Program-made: the position numbers and the translations under genes
In this document: positions 61,700 to 64,000 of the stretch, piece by piece
Layout: each line of letters starts with the position of its first letter
How positions within the stretch are numbered: the stretch's first letter is position 1
From: Gerris lacustris
Taxonomy: Eukaryota; Arthropoda; Insecta; Hemiptera; Gerridae
Reading direction: 5' to 3'
Assembly (NCBI GenBank): GCA_951217055.1
Contig: OX578277.1
Location: 109,186,514 to 109,250,513, forward strand
Length of the DNA stretch: 64,000 bases
The notes under the pieces: generated by a model
What the model saw: the letters and a program-made list of their open reading frames with translations, nothing else
What the model was told of the DNA's origin: nothing
Database searches by the model: none

Positions 61700-63262
61700 A
61701 GAGCCGCCCGAGATACACCAAGTCGTCCCTTTTCTAACAGCGCAGTTGATCTTGCGGGTCCCTATTATATTAAAGGAGAGTTTGCGCCGTAATGCCGAAA
61801 CATATAAAGCATATATTTCGCTTCATTTGTTTGCTTTGCTGTTAAAGCTGTTCACATTGAGGTCCTGACAAGTGTAAGCTCTGATTGCTTTATAGCAGCT
61901 TTTACCCGTTTTTCATCTCGTCGCGGTTTACCTGCTCACATATATATTGTGACCAGGCAACCAACTTTAAAGGAGCCGCCCGTAAATTGTCAGATATTGT
62001 TGAATTTCTCAGGTCAGACATCACCAATGAACTCATTGCTTCCTATCTAACCTAGGGTGACCAAATCGTCAACTGGAAAAAACGGGACACATCACGTTCG
62101 GGACCCAATCCGGTGTGTATAGAATACCCCAGGGTAAAGGGGGGGGGGGGGGGGGGTCCGGTGATGGGCAAATAAGAGCTGCGGGTTGTCCGCTGTAATA
62201 AAATTCCGTTATATTACAAATACTTACTTATAAATTTACTTAATTCTTTTCTAATACCAACTTGTAAAAGTTACAACAGCCCATATTGAAACTGTATAGT
62301 ACTTAAAGAATTGCAGAAAGGGTCCCTACTCCCATCCTGTTTCGTTCGTCTGTCCACTGAATGTTCATGAGCGAAAATTTTCTTTCAGTATTGCCATTAT
62401 ATTGCTTGTGTCTCAAATTTCCCAGTCTCTGTGGCGACGTTGGGAAAATGAATATTTACATACTCTTCAAAATATAGAAAAATAATTTCTACCATATCCA
62501 AATATTACTCCAGATCAGTAGGTCAGGTTACACGAGGACAATACTCCTCCTCTGTCGTACCCTATGGGTCATATTATCGAAGTACACCCTGGAAAGGACG
62601 GCATAGTGCGGACTGTTAAGCCCTGTTTACACGGTGATAGTTGCGGTCACGATAGCAACTATCATAACGACTATCACCGTGTAGACTACTACTAGTACGT
62701 GATAGATTTTGTCGTGATAGAACTATCAGCCATCACACTATCTCGTCTGACGAGATAGTTGAGTGTTTTATCACAGCAGTCAAGAGTACTCAAGCGGCAG
62801 ATATAAGAACTACCACGCTAGATACTATACGCTGATTGGCTTATACTTTTATATCACTTGATAACAGATTTAAAGGGAACAAATATGATAGCTTGCTTCA
62901 CATTTGATACCAGATTTTTTTTTTTTTTTTTTTTGACAATATGAATATATTCTTTTTGCTGTGTGTATATTATAATTTAACATTATATAATTTAACATTA
63001 TAATATATTTAATGCTTTATTTCCATATCCAAGTCAAAAATGTAGGATGTGGATGTAACATTGAGTGCAAGACAACAAGTTTTGACGTATTTTAACTCTC
63101 ACCGTGTAAACTGCACACCTCGGCGATAGTTGTATGACGTAGACTGACCTGATAGTTCTATCTTGGAAGAACTATCACTGTGTAAACAGGCCTTTACCAT
63201 TCGTGCTAGTACGGGTACTTATCGATGACCCGCCTGCAAAATTGCGCCGCTACCTATTAATT
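61700..63262 (+). pseudogene. BEL/Pao LTR-retrotransposon integrase remnant
   Basis: Pieces in order on the + strand: AVDLAGPYYIKGEF (near 61745), KAVHIEVLTSVSSDCF and FTRFSSRRGLPAHIY (about 61845-61945), after a one-base shift NFKGAARKLSDI, then SLWRRWENEYLHTLQ and PPLSYPMGHIIEVHPG (62430-62610). These follow the catalytic and C-terminal parts of the BEL/Pao integrase. Stops, shifts, a poly-G insert near 62140 and a MITE break it. No LTRs were identified. Confidence 0.8.
62619..63193. mobile_element. Harbinger-like MITE with AGCCCTGTTTACACGG ends
   Basis: Left AGCCCTGTTTACACGGTGAT, right end inverse to AGGCCTGTTTACACAGTGAT, TTA on both sides (62616-62618, 63194-63196). Removing it and one TTA restores the reading of the BEL remnant across the site. 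The interior repeats GATAGTT/AACTATC; poly-T near 62917-62934. Confidence 0.9.
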
Positions 63263-63640
63263 AATTTAAGCTTTTTTTTTTCTTTCTTCGACTCTTTTCA
63301 TTTATTTATTTTAAGATTTTTATTTTTCTTTTCTTCTTTCAGAAGTTTTTTTTTTTTTGTTGGTTCCCGCTGACTAATTTAGCTAATTTGTTAAGAAAAT
63401 CTTTTTACTTGATCAGCAACCGCTGCTCTCTTTCCTGCCTCTTATGTTTTCTTCTTAAGATGTTTAAACTGTGTTAAGTTCGTTTTCTTTTTTGTTTTTC
63501 TTTTCGTTGATGTCCTGCAGACATACAAGGAGGTGGCATGGACAATATTTTCTTATTTTTATATACTTTACCTATCTTACATATAACTTATTTACTATTT
63601 TATAATATATTTAAAAACATATTTACACTTATAGTGGATG
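63263..63640. other. T-rich non-coding DNA
   Basis: No gene or repeat recognised. Confidence 0.5.
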
Positions 63641-63652
63641 AAATAAAAACGC

Positions 63653-64000
63653 GGTACTTTTTTACTTTAGCACCCCTCTGTATCCCCTTGTGTTTATAGT
63701 TATTTAGACAAAGGAATATATACAGAGTATATATATATATATAATAAAAACGCGGTACTTTTTTTATTTTAGCACCCCTCTGTATCCCTTTGTGTTTATA
63801 GTTATTTAGACAAAGGAATATATACAGAGTAGCATATATTCCTTAGTCTAAATTTCTATTAAGACGAAGTGATATTTATTCCAATGTACCTTGGGACAAA
63901 GGAATATCACACTTCTGTATATAATTGTGATCATATCCCTTAGTCTAATCAACCTATAAGATAAAGGAATATTAAATATAAAACTGCCCTAGGAGTCTCA
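63653..64000. mobile_element. Second copy of the 50820 MITE, end duplicated, cut by the window edge
   Basis: GGTACTTTTTTACTTTAGCA at 63653 and again at 63756, each followed by CCCCTCTGTATCCC and TTTAGACAAAGGAATATA; the first about 100 bp are tandemly duplicated with a (TA)n between. The body is colinear with the inverse of 50935-51158. Confidence 0.75.

Overview
The window is nuclear DNA of an arthropod, most likely an insect. A sap-feeding hemipteran would fit, but the sequence alone does not prove it. The evidence is one intron-rich P450 gene with GT-AG introns, AT-rich intergenic DNA, no bacterial-type gene packing, and a very high load of nested non-autonomous transposons, non-LTR retrotransposon fragments, a BEL/Pao remnant and satellite DNA. 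I find no rRNA gene, no CRISPR array and no operon. Most of the short open frames are chance frames or pieces of repeats. The one clear host gene is a CYP4-clan cytochrome P450 on the + strand. It has 11 coding exons between 31780 and 59199, and these splice in phase to an intact 510-residue protein with every P450 signature. Its introns (0.6 to 6.3 kb) are filled with mobile elements. Two of these lie only about 20 and 40 bases from splice donors. Layout. 1-14.5 kb: Harbinger-like element ends, a 63-bp tandem array, long fold-back elements carrying GTCY microsatellites, a mariner-like element with TA target sites, and two hAT elements. 14.5-18.8 kb: a 65-bp satellite in which nearly every unit carries the octamer TGACGTCA, interrupted by a 5'-truncated non-LTR retrotransposon and containing an exact 880-bp higher-order duplication. 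18.8-31.7 kb: more repeats, including a two-module family (E/F) that may be recombinase-related and a TTAA-flanked element. 31.7-59.2 kb: the P450 gene, with a 1.1-kb hAT element, a 2.4-kb inverted repeat carrying a CxxC open frame, several retrotransposon fragments, and a Harbinger-like element containing two tRNA-like genes in a large inverted repeat. 59.2-64 kb: the gene's 3' flank, another Harbinger-like element holding a palindrome of two tRNA 3' halves, a hAT element with a 24-bp repeat array, and a BEL/Pao integrase pseudogene split by a third Harbinger-like element. The most unusual signals are the tRNA-bearing inverted repeats, the CRE-like satellite, the two-module E/F family, and a P450 that lacks both the CYP4 heme-linking Glu and the Arg of the PERF motif.
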